The notes beneath the pieces were generated by a model, which had not been told where the DNA came from, ran no database searches, and was given only the letters and a program-made list of their open reading frames with translations. The position numbers were made by a program, and so were the translations under genes. Below, in pieces: positions 44,639 to 54,309 of a stretch of DNA of 64,000 bases. Numbering within the stretch: the first letter of the stretch is position 1; the number at the start of each line of letters is the position of its first letter. Origin of the DNA: an uncultured Alteromonadaceae bacterium (GTDB lineage: Bacteria; Pseudomonadota; Gammaproteobacteria; Pseudomonadales; Halieaceae); assembly GCA_913064725.1 (NCBI GenBank), contig CAJYAI010000002.1, forward strand, positions 1 to 64,000, written 5' to 3'.

Positions 44639-45526
44639 GTGATCAAAGCAGTACAGGTTGTCATATGGATAGGCCTACTGACAGGTGTCGTCCCCCATGC
44701 ATTATCCGCGGATACTAACGCTGACTGTACTCTGAGTCCTGCCGTGACCGACGCTGTCGATAGGTTGCAGCGAGCTCATGCTAATTTTTCGGTTTCGGGC
44801 ACCTTTTTAAAAGAGTCGTCTGCGGAAAGGGCATTTATCTCCAGCTCGCTTGCCGCTGGGGACGAGACGGGCAGTCTGACATACCTCAACGCGTCGAACT
44901 CAGGATCATCACAGACCATATGGGCGCCACAAGGACCGACACTGTCTGCTTGTGACCTCCATCGCGTTTATGTGCTGTCGATTGAGACCAGAACTAAAGT
45001 GGCAGGGCGGTCAACATCGATATTGCACCTGCGGCCCCGGGATGGTTTGCGGTTAGGTTACCGTTTAGCGATAGATGATATATCCGGTCTGATACTGAGA
45101 TCAGAGTCGCTGGGTGGTGATGGCAGACTGTTAGAGCGTCACGAGTACGCGTCCGTGTCCATAACGCCGAATGATGGAGCCGTGGGGACTCAATTTTCGC
45201 AAGCAGATGAGAAGGCGGAGATTACCCTCATGCAAGACCTCGAGCTCGTCGGATTGCCCTTAGGTTACCGTGGCAGACTAGCGCGTGGCTCAGAGCAACG
45301 AGCACTGTTTGTCAGCGATGGTATAGCGTCGGCAACGGTCGTATTTGAGCCATTGCCAAACGGGCTATCACCGGGTGAAGGGGCTGCTCGACGCGGTGCT
45401 ACATTAACGTATTCTCGTGGCAGTATTGTCGGGGGAGCAGGGGTGCTGGTCACAGTGATCGGTGAGGTCCCATTGCCCGCAGCCCGTTTAATAGCGGACG
45501 CGGTAAAAGTGGTACCGAGGCGCTAA
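44639..45526 (+). CDS. rseB: Periplasmic sigma-E regulator RseB/MucB
   Basis: Periplasmic protein, about 295 aa, that binds RseA and senses mislocalised outer-membrane lipid or LPS. A signal peptide (VVIWIGLLTGVVPHALSA) precedes the MucB/RseB N-terminal domain (DAVDRLQRAHANFSVSGTF, then VYVLSIETRTKVAGRSTSILHLRPRDGLRLGYRLAID). I use the GTG at 44639 because AGAGG lies five bases upstream; the track's GTG at 44633 falls on that SD. It sits in the rpoE operon. Confidence 0.9.
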   Translation: MIKAVQVVIWIGLLTGVVPHALSADTNADCTLSPAVTDAVDRLQRAHANFSVSGTFLKESSAERAFISSSLAAGDETGSLTYLNASNSGSSQTIWAPQGPTLSACDLHRVYVLSIETRTKVAGRSTSILHLRPRDGLRLGYRLAIDDISGLILRSESLGGDGRLLERHEYASVSITPNDGAVGTQFSQADEKAEITLMQDLELVGLPLGYRGRLARGSEQRALFVSDGIASATVVFEPLPNGLSPGEGAARRGATLTYSRGSIVGGAGVLVTVIGEVPLPAARLIADAVKVVPRR

Positions 45527-45531
45527 CCCTC

Positions 45532-46011
45532 ATGAAAGTGCTTGAAATTGGCAGGGTTGTCGCATTGGAAAAGACCAAGGTCTGGGTAGAAACCATTCGC
45601 ACTTCTGCGTGTGGATCTTGTGCTGCCAGATCGGGTTGCGGTCATCGAACACTTGCCGGTGCGCTCACAAGTGACAAAGGCCTTGTCAGAGTTGGTGAGT
45701 CTGAATCGCTCAGAGCGGGCGCTTGTTCAGTCAATGACCGGGTTGAAATTTCAATACCGAGAACCACATTGTCTTCAGGCGCGCTACTGTTGTACGGGAG
45801 CCCTCTCGTAGCCGGCATTGTTGTAGCTACGGTCTTGAGCCCTGCGCACGACCTTATTATTGCCGCCGGCTTTTTTGGCGGTCTTTTCGCCGCGTTTCTT
45901 GCGCTGAAGTGGCTGTCGACGCGCGAGCTGTTCGGTAATGTTGAGCCGCGTTTGGAGCGTCTCGTTGAAATTAACGTGGGTGACTCACCAGTGCCGGTTG
46001 AGATCTCCTAG
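45532..46011 (+). CDS. rseC: RseC/MucC family membrane protein
   Basis: Inner-membrane protein of 159 aa. The N-terminal cytoplasmic part carries the conserved CGSCAARSGCG cysteine cluster. Two helices follow (LLLYGSPLVAGIVVATVL and LIIAAGFFGGLFAAFLALKW). Relatives modulate sigma-E signalling and help reduce SoxR. It lies six bases after rseB in the operon. Confidence 0.92.
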   Translation: MKVLEIGRVVALEKTKVWVETIRTSACGSCAARSGCGHRTLAGALTSDKGLVRVGESESLRAGACSVNDRVEISIPRTTLSSGALLLYGSPLVAGIVVATVLSPAHDLIIAAGFFGGLFAAFLALKWLSTRELFGNVEPRLERLVEINVGDSPVPVEIS

Positions 46012-46094
46012 CGCTAATTGTGTGTCTGAGCGCAAAGATGAGCGTCACTAGCTAATCCCGGCTTTGCGTGAAAAATTTATGAGAGGTATTTATC

Positions 46095-47498
46095 ATGTTG
46101 CTGCGATTTTCCTTTGGTTTGCTGTTGTTGTGTTCCAGTCACGTCTTGCACGCTGCCCTTCCGGATTTTGCTCAGATCGTCGAGGAGCGGTCCCCTGCTG
46201 TGGTGAAAATCATCGCTGAGGCCACAGCGCCCGTGGCGACATCGCGAGATCAAATGCCGGAGCTAGAAGAGCTCGAGCAACTTCCGGAAGCACTCCGTCG
46301 CTTTTTTCAATACCGAAACCCGCCAGCTCCGAGGGCTGGGGGTACCGGCTCTGGTTTTATAATTTCCGACGATGGTTACATCGTAACGAACCACCATGTT
46401 GTCGACGGCGCGGATACTGTGATCGTGCGAATGTCTGATCGTCGTGAATTTGATGCAGAGGTCGTCGGTACAGATCAGCGCTCTGATTTAGCTCTCTTGC
46501 GGGTCAGCGCCACTAATCTCCCCTTCGTCAGTCTAGGGAGTTCGAGCGACTTGAGAGTAGGGCAATGGGTATTGGCCATCGGATCACCATTCGGACTTGA
46601 TTATTCTGTGACTGCTGGAATTGTCAGTGCCAAAGGGCGAAGCCTGCCGACTGAGCGCGGTGAGAATTATGTGCCCTTCATTCAAACCGACGTCGCGATT
46701 AATCCGGGCAACTCGGGGGGGCCACTTTTCGACCTGAGTGGCGATGTTGTGGGTGTTAACTCTCAAATCTTCACGCGGTCGGGTGGATCTATTGGTTTGT
46801 CGTTTGCCATTCCAGCAAAGGTGGTAGCAAACATCATAGACCAATTGAAAGCGCGGGGAGAGGTCGTGCGCGGTTGGTTAGGTGTCAGTATTCAGGATGT
46901 TAATAAGACACTCGCTGATTCATTTGATCTAGACCGTCCACGCGGCGCATTGATCGCGCAGGTTGGGGGCGGATCTCCAGCGGAACGAGCCGGTTTAGAG
47001 TCCGGCGATATCATCGTCGAGGTGGATGGGGAGTCAATCGAGGTATCGGCCGATCTGCCGCATGTTGTGGGTTTGCTCGCACCGGGCACGATAGTGGATG
47101 TCACCGTCATTAGAGAAGGAGAATCCAAAGGTCTACGTGTCGAGATCGGCGCTTTAGAGGCCGATGAAGTGGCTCGTATCGAGACCAGCACCAATGAGCC
47201 TGGCGTATTGCGTGTCCTGGGGATGACGCTGCGTGACGCCGAGGAGGCGGACGACGAAACTGCGGCTGATGTGCGTGGTGGAGCTGTGGTTGTCGATGTG
47301 GAAATGGCATCTCCGGCCTTTGAGGCAGGTATTAGACCCAACGATATCGTGACTCGGTTTGGACGGACTGCTATTAGCCGCTTAGACGACATGCAACAAG
47401 CCGTCGATAAAATCGATGCAGGTGATTCAGTGCCAATGAGGCTTACTCGGCAGGGGACCCCGTTATTCATTGGTATCAAAGTACCGGAAAATGACTAA
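46095..47498 (+). CDS. degP: Periplasmic Do-type serine protease (DegP/MucD)
   Basis: HtrA-family protease and chaperone of 467 aa, close to Pseudomonas MucD. A signal peptide (LLRFSFGLLLLCSSHVLHA) is followed by the trypsin-like domain with His in VTNHHVVDGAD, Asp in QRSDLALLRV and Ser in INPGNSGGPLF. Two PDZ domains follow (about residues 265-360 and 370-460). It degrades misfolded envelope proteins. It is the last gene of the rpoE cluster, followed by a strong terminator. Confidence 0.95.
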   Translation: MLLRFSFGLLLLCSSHVLHAALPDFAQIVEERSPAVVKIIAEATAPVATSRDQMPELEELEQLPEALRRFFQYRNPPAPRAGGTGSGFIISDDGYIVTNHHVVDGADTVIVRMSDRREFDAEVVGTDQRSDLALLRVSATNLPFVSLGSSSDLRVGQWVLAIGSPFGLDYSVTAGIVSAKGRSLPTERGENYVPFIQTDVAINPGNSGGPLFDLSGDVVGVNSQIFTRSGGSIGLSFAIPAKVVANIIDQLKARGEVVRGWLGVSIQDVNKTLADSFDLDRPRGALIAQVGGGSPAERAGLESGDIIVEVDGESIEVSADLPHVVGLLAPGTIVDVTVIREGESKGLRVEIGALEADEVARIETSTNEPGVLRVLGMTLRDAEEADDETAADVRGGAVVVDVEMASPAFEAGIRPNDIVTRFGRTAISRLDDMQQAVDKIDAGDSVPMRLTRQGTPLFIGIKVPEND

Positions 47499-47547
47499 GC
47501 ATTGAGTGGTCAGGGCATTGGCCCCTGCGCTAAACTCCGCCTCCGAT

Positions 47548-47575
47548 AGGGCCCGAGACCGGGCCCTTATTTATT
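47548..47575 (+). terminator. Intrinsic terminator of the rpoE-degP operon
   Basis: AGGGCCCG pairs with CGGGCCCT around a four-base AGAC loop, then TTATTTATTAT. It lies between the degP stop and the lepA start. Confidence 0.8.
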
Positions 47576-47590
47576 ATCTAGGGAGCCGCA

Positions 47591-49387
47591 GTGACCGATC
47601 TGAGTCACATTCGCAATTTTTCAATTATCGCGCACATTGATCACGGTAAGTCGACGCTAGCTGACCGGTTCATTCAGCATTGTGGGGGATTGTCAGCCCG
47701 CGATATGGCTGAGCAGGTGCTCGACTCGATGGATATTGAGCGTGAGCGCGGCATCACCATCAAAGCTCAGAGTGTCACCCTAGACTATACCGCGCGTAGC
47801 GGCAGAGTTTATCAGCTGAATTTTATTGATACTCCCGGGCATGTTGATTTCTCGTATGAGGTGTCGCGCTCGTTGGCAGCCTGCGAAGGTGCCCTTTTGG
47901 TGGTGGATGCAGGGCAGGGCGTAGAGGCCCAGTCGGTAGCGAATTGCTATACCGCTATTGAGCAGGGCCTTGAGGTGTTGCCCATTCTTAATAAAATGGA
48001 TTTGGCTCAGGCGGAACCCGATCGGGTAAAGAACGAAATCGAGGAAATCATTGGTATTGAGGCGAGTGAGGCTGTTCCCGTTAGCGCCAAGACCGGTTTA
48101 GGCATTGAGGATGCCCTTGAGTATTTAGTCGAGCATATACCGCCGCCTATAGGCGACTATGATAAGCCGCTGCAGGCTCTGATCATTGACTCCTGGTTTG
48201 ACAACTACCTCGGCGTCGTATCGCTGGTCCGAGTCAAAGAGGGCAGCTTGAGAAAGCGCGATAAATTTATGGTGAAATCCACCGGCAAAGTTCATCAAGC
48301 CGACATGATTGGCGTATTTACACCTCGTCGAACAGTGACTGATCAGTTGCGGGCAGGCGAGGTGGGTTTCATCGTCGCGGGCATTAAAGACATCAAAGGA
48401 GCTCCGGTTGGCGACACTTTAATTGCCTCTAACGCAGCCAATACGGCGGCCTTACCCGGATTCAAGGAGGTAAAACCTCAGGTATACGCCGGTATCTTCA
48501 CGATTAATGCCGATGACTATGAAGACTTTAGGGATGCGTTGGGGAAGCTGACCCTCAATGACGCCTCATTGTTTTACGAACCTGAATCCTCGGACGCATT
48601 AGGCTTTGGATTTCGCTGCGGCTTTCTCGGCATGTTGCATATGGAAATTATTCAGGAGCGACTCGAGAGGGAATACAACCTTGATTTGATAACGACCGCC
48701 CCTACGGTTATCTATGAGGTCGTGAAGAAGGGCGGCGATGTCGTTAACGTCGATAATCCATCGAAGCTTCCTGATTTGGGTGATATTGAGAGCATGCGCG
48801 AACCTATAGCGCGCTGCACGATTCTGACACCGCAGGATTACCTCGGCGCAGTCATTACTTTATGTGTCGAAAAGCGCGGGTCTCAAGTGGATCTGCAGTT
48901 CCTGGGCCAGCAAGTTCAAGTGGTTTACGATATCCCTATGGCTGAGGTGGTGTTGGACTTTTTCGATCGCTTAAAATCGGCTAGTAGAGGTTACGCGTCT
49001 CTCGACTATTCATTTGAGCGCTTCGAGACGGCGCCATTGTCGCGCTTAGATGTTCTCATTAACGGTGATAAAGTCGATGCACTATCGGTGATTGTGCATA
49101 GAGACTATATTCAGAGTCGCGGTCGCGTGTTGACGGAGAAGATGAAGGATCTCATTCCTCGTCAAATGTTTGATGTCGCGATACAGGCAGCTGTAGGCGG
49201 GAAAATAGTGGCTCGGCAAACCGTCAAGGCACTTCGCAAAAATGTGACAGCTAAATGCTATGGCGGTGACGTTACTCGAAAGAAAAAGCTGTTGGAGAAG
49301 CAAAAAGCAGGCAAGAAACGTATGAAGCAGGTAGGCAATGTTGAGATACCACAAACCGCCTTTTTGGCGGTGCTTCAAGTCGACTAG
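47591..49387 (+). CDS. lepA: Elongation factor 4
   Basis: Translational GTPase, 598 aa, that acts on stalled or stressed ribosomes. It has G1 ([13 protein letters not shown]), the GITIKAQS switch region, G3 (DTPGHVDF) and G4 (NKMD). The LepA-specific C-terminal domain ends in [32 protein letters not shown]. It starts at GTG with AGGGAG upstream and leads the lepA-lepB-rnc-era-recO unit. Confidence 0.97.
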   Translation: MTDLSHIRNFSIIAHIDHGKSTLADRFIQHCGGLSARDMAEQVLDSMDIERERGITIKAQSVTLDYTARSGRVYQLNFIDTPGHVDFSYEVSRSLAACEGALLVVDAGQGVEAQSVANCYTAIEQGLEVLPILNKMDLAQAEPDRVKNEIEEIIGIEASEAVPVSAKTGLGIEDALEYLVEHIPPPIGDYDKPLQALIIDSWFDNYLGVVSLVRVKEGSLRKRDKFMVKSTGKVHQADMIGVFTPRRTVTDQLRAGEVGFIVAGIKDIKGAPVGDTLIASNAANTAALPGFKEVKPQVYAGIFTINADDYEDFRDALGKLTLNDASLFYEPESSDALGFGFRCGFLGMLHMEIIQERLEREYNLDLITTAPTVIYEVVKKGGDVVNVDNPSKLPDLGDIESMREPIARCTILTPQDYLGAVITLCVEKRGSQVDLQFLGQQVQVVYDIPMAEVVLDFFDRLKSASRGYASLDYSFERFETAPLSRLDVLINGDKVDALSVIVHRDYIQSRGRVLTEKMKDLIPRQMFDVAIQAAVGGKIVARQTVKALRKNVTAKCYGGDVTRKKKLLEKQKAGKKRMKQVGNVEIPQTAFLAVLQVD

Positions 49388-49411
49388 TGTACTGCCTGCG
49401 AGGATATAACG

Positions 49412-50251
49412 TTGAATATTGATCTGCCTCTGATACTTACCCTGATTGTCGGTGTGAGCGGCGCTATCTGGATGGTTGACGGGCTACTTTTTGCCAGGGC
49501 TCGCGCTGCACGGCTAGAACAACTTCAAAATCAGTACCCGGGCTGGCAGGATAGTGGCTCTTCGGATGCCAAACTGTTTGCCGCCGCTGCGGCTCGAGCA
49601 GCGACCGACCCCGTGGTTGTAGAGTATGCAAAGTCGTTTTTTCCGGTGTTGGCCTTCGTACTAGTATTGCGATCGTTTCTTTATGAGCCGTTTCAGATTC
49701 CCTCGTCGTCGATGGTGCCAACGCTGCAGGTCGGTGATTATATTTTGGTAAACAAATACCGATACGGCTTGAGACTGCCGGTTACGCGGACCAAGATCTG
49801 GGATATGGCGTCGCCGCAAAGGGGCGATGTGATGGTTTTTTATCCGCCCCATGCGAACGATCAGTATTACATCAAGCGGGTCATTGGTATCCCAGGGGAT
49901 CGTGTGCAGTACCGCAATAAGCAGTTGACGGTAAATGGTGAGGCGATCCCGCGAGAATGGCTAGTGGATGCCGAAGGTACAGCGCGAATGCAGATTGGGT
50001 TGGAGACACCGCGAGGCGATAGGGCTCATCCAATACAAGTGGATCGGATGCGGCCTGCGCGAGATTTTTTTGTTGTCGTGCGGCCCGGTCATTACTTCAT
50101 GATGGGGGATAACCGCGATAACAGCAGCGATAGCCGTGTTTGGGGACAGGTACCTGAGGCAGATATTGTTGGCGAAGCAGTGGCGATCTGGATGCACTGG
50201 GAGTCATTATTCAGTATTCCGAGCTTTGATCGAGTAGGCGGGCTGCATTGA
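49412..50251 (+). CDS. lepB: Signal peptidase I
   Basis: Membrane serine protease of 279 aa that removes signal peptides from exported proteins. Two N-terminal helices (LPLILTLIVGVSGAIWMV and FFPVLAFVLVLRSFLYEPF) precede the catalytic domain. The catalytic Ser is in IPSSSMVPTL and the general-base Lys in YYIKRVIGIPGDRV. MGDNRDNSSDSRVWG is the box E signature. It begins at TTG, with GAGGA upstream, 24 bases after lepA. Confidence 0.95.
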   Translation: MNIDLPLILTLIVGVSGAIWMVDGLLFARARAARLEQLQNQYPGWQDSGSSDAKLFAAAAARAATDPVVVEYAKSFFPVLAFVLVLRSFLYEPFQIPSSSMVPTLQVGDYILVNKYRYGLRLPVTRTKIWDMASPQRGDVMVFYPPHANDQYYIKRVIGIPGDRVQYRNKQLTVNGEAIPREWLVDAEGTARMQIGLETPRGDRAHPIQVDRMRPARDFFVVVRPGHYFMMGDNRDNSSDSRVWGQVPEADIVGEAVAIWMHWESLFSIPSFDRVGGLH

Positions 50252-50658
50252 TTAGCGCCTCAACTTGGCCCTCGTACCGAGGCTCGCAGGTACCGCCGAA
50301 GGGCGTTCGCGGCAGTGGTACCGTTTCCGTTTTTTGCGCAGTTATTACTGCCTGGGTATTACTCACGGCGATCTTACGCGTACTACCGGTGTATCTTGAG
50401 CACAGAACAATTGTCAGTGTGATGGGATCGGTTGTGGAAGGCTACGCATCGGGTACGGATTCGACGAGCGATGTAAGAGAAGCGCTGAATCGCGCTTGGT
50501 CCGTGAACCGTATCGATCAAGCGGACGTCGATGATGTGAAAATTGAGCGTTTAAGATCCCATGTTGTGCTCCGGCTGAATTATCAGGCTGAGTTTCCTCT
50601 GTTCGGACCCGTCAACGGTGTATGGGACTTCGATGAAGTGGAAGTCGATGGCCGATAG
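50248..50658 (+). CDS. DUF4845 membrane protein
   Basis: Short protein of 136 aa with one N-terminal helix (VSVFCAVITAWVLLTAILRVLPVYL) and a periplasmic C-terminal part. It matches the DUF4845 family, usually found between lepB and rnc; the function is unknown. It starts at TTG, overlapping the lepB stop (TTGA). The following rnc starts inside its last codons, so the whole cluster is tightly coupled. Confidence 0.8.
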   Translation: MISASTWPSYRGSQVPPKGVRGSGTVSVFCAVITAWVLLTAILRVLPVYLEHRTIVSVMGSVVEGYASGTDSTSDVREALNRAWSVNRIDQADVDDVKIERLRSHVVLRLNYQAEFPLFGPVNGVWDFDEVEVDGR

Positions 50659-51364
50659 TTCGATGACGGGCGCGCCGCGGTCGACGGTGAAGCTCACTCA
50701 TGTGGCTCTTCAGCGCGCGATTGGCTACCAATTTGCGGACGAAGCGCTGCTAGTCAGAGCTCTTACCCACCGTAGCTTCGGCGCAGACAATAACGAGAGA
50801 CTCGAATTTATTGGCGACGGTATTGTCAACGCTGTAGCCGCCAATCTCCTTTACCATTCGTTCCCAGCGCTTGACGAGGGCGATTTATCGCGTCTGCGAT
50901 CAAAGCTGGTATCAAAAGAGGGATTGGCCAGAGTAGCTGCCCGTTTTGATCTGAGTGCTTCGATACGCCTTGGCGCGGGTGAACGGAAAAGTGGTGGTAG
51001 ACAGCGAGCCAGTATTTTGGCCGATGCGGTAGAAGCTATTGCGGGCGCTGTCCTTATTGAGTCTGGATTTGACGTGGCGAGTAATGTTGTCGCTACTTGG
51101 TTTGACGAGGACGTGGCTTCCCTGGATGTAAGCCGTTCTCGTGACGCGAAGACACGATTGCAGGAGTGGTTGCAAGGCAGAGGCCACTCTCTACCGCAAT
51201 ACGCGGTTCGATCTATTAGTGGCGAAGACCACCATCAGATGTTTGATGTCGTCTGCTCCTGTGATGCTACCGATGTCACAGGTGAGGGCAGTGCGTCCAG
51301 CCGGAAAAAAGCCGAGCAAATTGCGGCTGACGCGTTGTTGGAGATATTGAGTAATGACAGATAA
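50648..51364 (+). CDS. rnc: Ribonuclease III
   Basis: Double-strand RNA endonuclease of about 238 aa used in rRNA and mRNA processing. The signature ERLEFIGDGIVNAVAANLL contains the catalytic acids, though the usual GD(S/A)VL is GDGIV here. The second acidic site lies in ILADAVEAIAGAVL. The double-strand RNA-binding domain begins at TRLQEWLQGRGHSLPQY. I prefer ATG 50648, which has GGAAG upstream, over the track's earlier ATG inside the DUF4845 gene. Confidence 0.93.
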   Translation: MADSSMTGAPRSTVKLTHVALQRAIGYQFADEALLVRALTHRSFGADNNERLEFIGDGIVNAVAANLLYHSFPALDEGDLSRLRSKLVSKEGLARVAARFDLSASIRLGAGERKSGGRQRASILADAVEAIAGAVLIESGFDVASNVVATWFDEDVASLDVSRSRDAKTRLQEWLQGRGHSLPQYAVRSISGEDHHQMFDVVCSCDATDVTGEGSASSRKKAEQIAADALLEILSNDR

Positions 51365-52262
51365 ACCCGAAACGCATTGCGGTTTGGTCGCCTTGGTAGG
51401 TCGGCCCAACGTGGGTAAGTCTACGCTTTTAAACTTCATGTTAGAGCAAAAGCTGAGCATAACGTCTCGCAAGCCCCAGACAACGCGTCAGCAGGTCTTA
51501 GGCGTCAAGACTGTGGGCGCCGACCAAATGATTTTTGTTGATACACCAGGCCTGCATCGACACGAGCCTAAGGCGATTAATAAGGCTATGAACCGCTCGG
51601 CCACGTCCGCCATAGCTGACGTCGATATCGTACTTTTTCTGATCGACCGAGCGAAATGGACCGAGGAGGATGCGTGGGTCTTGGAGAAACTGGTTTCAGT
51701 CAAGGCGCCGGTAGCTCTGGTCATTAATAAAGTGGATTTACTCGACGACTACGGGGCACTGCTGCCGGAGATGGGTGAACTGCAGGCGCTGCACGAGTTC
51801 GCAGGAATTTTCCCAATTTCGGCATTACGCCAAAAAAACTTGGATGTTCTGGAGACGTTTATCAGAGATAAGTTGCCAGAGGGACACCATTTATTTCCCG
51901 AGGGGCAAATCACAAACCGGACAGAGCGCTTTCTGGCGGCAGAACTCATACGGGAAAAGATAATTCGTCAGCTGGGCGATGAGTTGCCACACACTACGGC
52001 CGTTGAAATTGAATCATTTCAGTCTGATGATCGGGGTGTACTGCACATTAATGCGATTATCTTCGTCGAACGAGACGGGCAAAAGCGGATCGTTATCGGG
52101 ACGGCTGGATCGCGGTTGCGATCCATTGGAACCGAGGCTAGGCGAGACATGGAAAAGGCCTTTGACAGTAAGGTCATGTTGAAGTTGTGGGTCAAGGTAA
52201 AGTCCGGTTGGTCCGATGATATTCGTGCCTTGCGGAGTTTGGGGCTCGAAGGCGAGTCGTGA
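51354..52262 (+). CDS. era: GTPase Era
   Basis: Ribosome-assembly GTPase of 302 aa that binds 16S rRNA. G1 is GRPNVGKSTLLNFML, G3 is DTPGLHRHEPKAIN and G4 is NKVDLL. The C-terminal KH domain carries VERDGQKRIVIGTAGSRLRSIG. Its start overlaps the rnc stop by about ten bases and its end overlaps recO. Confidence 0.96.
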   Translation: MTDKPETHCGLVALVGRPNVGKSTLLNFMLEQKLSITSRKPQTTRQQVLGVKTVGADQMIFVDTPGLHRHEPKAINKAMNRSATSAIADVDIVLFLIDRAKWTEEDAWVLEKLVSVKAPVALVINKVDLLDDYGALLPEMGELQALHEFAGIFPISALRQKNLDVLETFIRDKLPEGHHLFPEGQITNRTERFLAAELIREKIIRQLGDELPHTTAVEIESFQSDDRGVLHINAIIFVERDGQKRIVIGTAGSRLRSIGTEARRDMEKAFDSKVMLKLWVKVKSGWSDDIRALRSLGLEGES

Positions 52263-52996
52263 CTGCCTCGATGCAGCCTGCGTGGGTCTTAGGCCGCCAA
52301 CCGTACAGAGACTCTAGCTATTTGGTTCATCTGATAACCGCTCAAGACGGGCGAGTTTCAGCCGTTGTCAAAGGCGCACATCGGAAACAACAAGGAGGCA
52401 TGATGGCGAGTTTATTGCAGCCTTTTAACCCCCTGTTGGTGAAGCTGGGGGGGCTGAGCGAGCTGAAATACATGGCCTCCGCAGAAAGCGCCGGCATGGC
52501 GCTGGCTCTCAATGGTGAGAAGTGGTTGACCGGTTTATATCTTAATGAATTGCTTACTCGTCTCTTACCTAAGCACGACCCCGCGCCAACGGTATTCTCC
52601 GCTTACGGTCGATCGCTCGAAACGATTTCGAGATCCGATGAGGCCGAGCTGACCTTGCGCCGGTTTGAGCTCATTTTATTGGAGGTATTGGGCTACGAGA
52701 TCCAGTGGACGGTGGATGCAGCGGGAAGCAAAGTTCAGGCGGATTCGTATTATAACTATTACTCCGATAGGGGATTTATTGAGGTCGCCCCGGGTTCCGA
52801 TCGAGCCGAATTGTGTGGTGCTGATCTTATGACATTGAATCGGTGGTTCGCTGATAATGCAGCTATCGATGCCACCCTGCGTGTCAAATTAAAGCGGATC
52901 ATGCGCGAGGCCATTTCGTATCGACTTGGCGGGCAGCCTCTGAAGGTAAGAGACGCCTTTAACGAGTGGCGGCAGCTAAGGGGCATTCCGGAGTGA
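52259..52996 (+). CDS. recO: DNA repair protein RecO
   Basis: RecF-pathway mediator of 245 aa that loads RecA. The OB-fold N-terminus (AWVLGRQPYRDSSYLVHLITAQDGRVSAVVKGAHRKQ) and the helical remainder fit the family. It starts at GTG, overlapping the era stop (GTGA). In many relatives pdxJ follows recO; here acpS follows after four bases. Confidence 0.93.
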   Translation: MTASMQPAWVLGRQPYRDSSYLVHLITAQDGRVSAVVKGAHRKQQGGMMASLLQPFNPLLVKLGGLSELKYMASAESAGMALALNGEKWLTGLYLNELLTRLLPKHDPAPTVFSAYGRSLETISRSDEAELTLRRFELILLEVLGYEIQWTVDAAGSKVQADSYYNYYSDRGFIEVAPGSDRAELCGADLMTLNRWFADNAAIDATLRVKLKRIMREAISYRLGGQPLKVRDAFNEWRQLRGIPE

Positions 52997-53000
52997 CGGT

Positions 53001-53366
53001 GTGATTAAAGGTGTTGGTGTCGATATTGTCCTCATCTCCAGAGTTGATGCGGCTTTCGATCGTTTTGGATTGCGGTTTGCGCGGAAAATACTATCGGCGA
53101 CTGAGGTGGAAAACTGCGATATTAATGCGCGCTTTCTGGCCAAGCGATTTGCGGCGAAGGAGGCGATCGTCAAGGCCCTGGGTACCGGTTTTCGCGGTGG
53201 CATAACAATGCCAGCGATCACGGTGTCAAAAAGTGAGTTGAATCAACCTTTAGTTATTCTCTCCGGACCCGCATTAGCTAGACTAGAGGCGATCGGGGCA
53301 AGTGAGATTATGGTCTCCATTTCGGATGAAGTAGACTCAGTAATTGCATTTGCTATCGCACAGTGA
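53001..53366 (+). CDS. acpS: Holo-[acyl-carrier-protein] synthase
   Basis: Phosphopantetheinyl transferase of 121 aa that activates acyl-carrier protein. Motifs GVGVDIVLISRV and FLAKRFAAKEAIVKALGTGFRGGI carry the metal-ligand Asp and Glu. It starts at GTG, four bases after recO, with the pdxJ gene usually found between them absent. Confidence 0.95.
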   Translation: MIKGVGVDIVLISRVDAAFDRFGLRFARKILSATEVENCDINARFLAKRFAAKEAIVKALGTGFRGGITMPAITVSKSELNQPLVILSGPALARLEAIGASEIMVSISDEVDSVIAFAIAQ

Positions 53367-53407
53367 CGACTCTTTTTCAGGCGCGTTTATAGGATCAGAT
53401 ATTCCTT

Positions 53408-54304
53408 ATGTCAGCGGACAACTACCCAACCATAGAATCGACCATTGGAAATACTCCGCTAGTGCGGTTGCAGCGCATGCTGAAGAACCCCAAGAGCGTC
53501 GTTCTGGCTAAGTTGGAGGGGAACAACCCCGCTGGATCAGTCAAGGACAGACCTGCCATGAGTATGATCCGAGAGGCGGAAATAAGGGGTCGGATCAAGC
53601 CGGGCGATACCATTATCGAGGCCACAAGCGGTAATACGGGGATTGCGCTTGCGATGGCGGCCGCCATCCGGGGGTATCACCTAAAATTGATTATGCCCAG
53701 CCACATGAGTAGTGAGCGTAAGCAGTCAATGGCAGCCTACGGAGCTGAGCTTATAGAGGTTTCTCAGTCCGAGGGAATGGAGGGCGCCCGGGATCTGGCT
53801 GATGCGATGGCGATGGCGGGCGAGGGCATTGTCCTCGATCAGTTCGCTAATCCGGACAACCCCCTTGGGCATGTTGCGACCACGGGTCCCGAGATTTGGG
53901 AGCAAACGCAGGGTCGCGTGACGCATTTTGTTAGCTCTATGGGTACGACGGGTACGATTATGGGCGTGTCATCCTTTTTAAAAGCGCAGAACCCCCGCAT
54001 TCAAATCATTGGCCTGCAGCCGATTGAAGGATCACAAATCCCGGGAATAAGACGCTGGCCCGAGGCTTATCGACCCACTATTTTTGATGAATCCGCTGTT
54101 GACCAAGTGGTAGACGTATCTCAAGACGTGGCAGAGGCGACGATGCGCCGGATGGCACGCGAGGAGGGAATCTTTGCAGGTGTGTCCTCTGGCGCATCGA
54201 TTGCGACCGCCATTGGAATTGCAGAGGCCCACGACAATCTCACGGTCGTCGCAATAGTGTGTGACAGAGGCGATCGTTACTTATCCACTGGCGTTTATGA
54301 GTAG
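53408..54304 (+). CDS. cysM: Cysteine synthase B
   Basis: O-acetylserine (or thiosulfate) sulfhydrylase, 298 aa, PLP-dependent. The PLP lysine is in GNNPAGSVKDRPA, followed by EATSGNTGIALAMAA and SSMGTTGTIMG (phosphate cup). The length and GNNPAGSVKDR favour CysM over CysK. In Pseudomonas cysM precedes rlmD-relA-mazG; here mazG follows after five bases and rlmD-relA are absent. Confidence 0.92.
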   Translation: MSADNYPTIESTIGNTPLVRLQRMLKNPKSVVLAKLEGNNPAGSVKDRPAMSMIREAEIRGRIKPGDTIIEATSGNTGIALAMAAAIRGYHLKLIMPSHMSSERKQSMAAYGAELIEVSQSEGMEGARDLADAMAMAGEGIVLDQFANPDNPLGHVATTGPEIWEQTQGRVTHFVSSMGTTGTIMGVSSFLKAQNPRIQIIGLQPIEGSQIPGIRRWPEAYRPTIFDESAVDQVVDVSQDVAEATMRRMAREEGIFAGVSSGASIATAIGIAEAHDNLTVVAIVCDRGDRYLSTGVYE

Positions 54305-54309
54305 CTGGC

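Noticed and set aside
52997-53000. Short remnant of pdxJ between recO and acpS
   Set aside because: Only four bases separate the genes, so there is nothing to retain a remnant.
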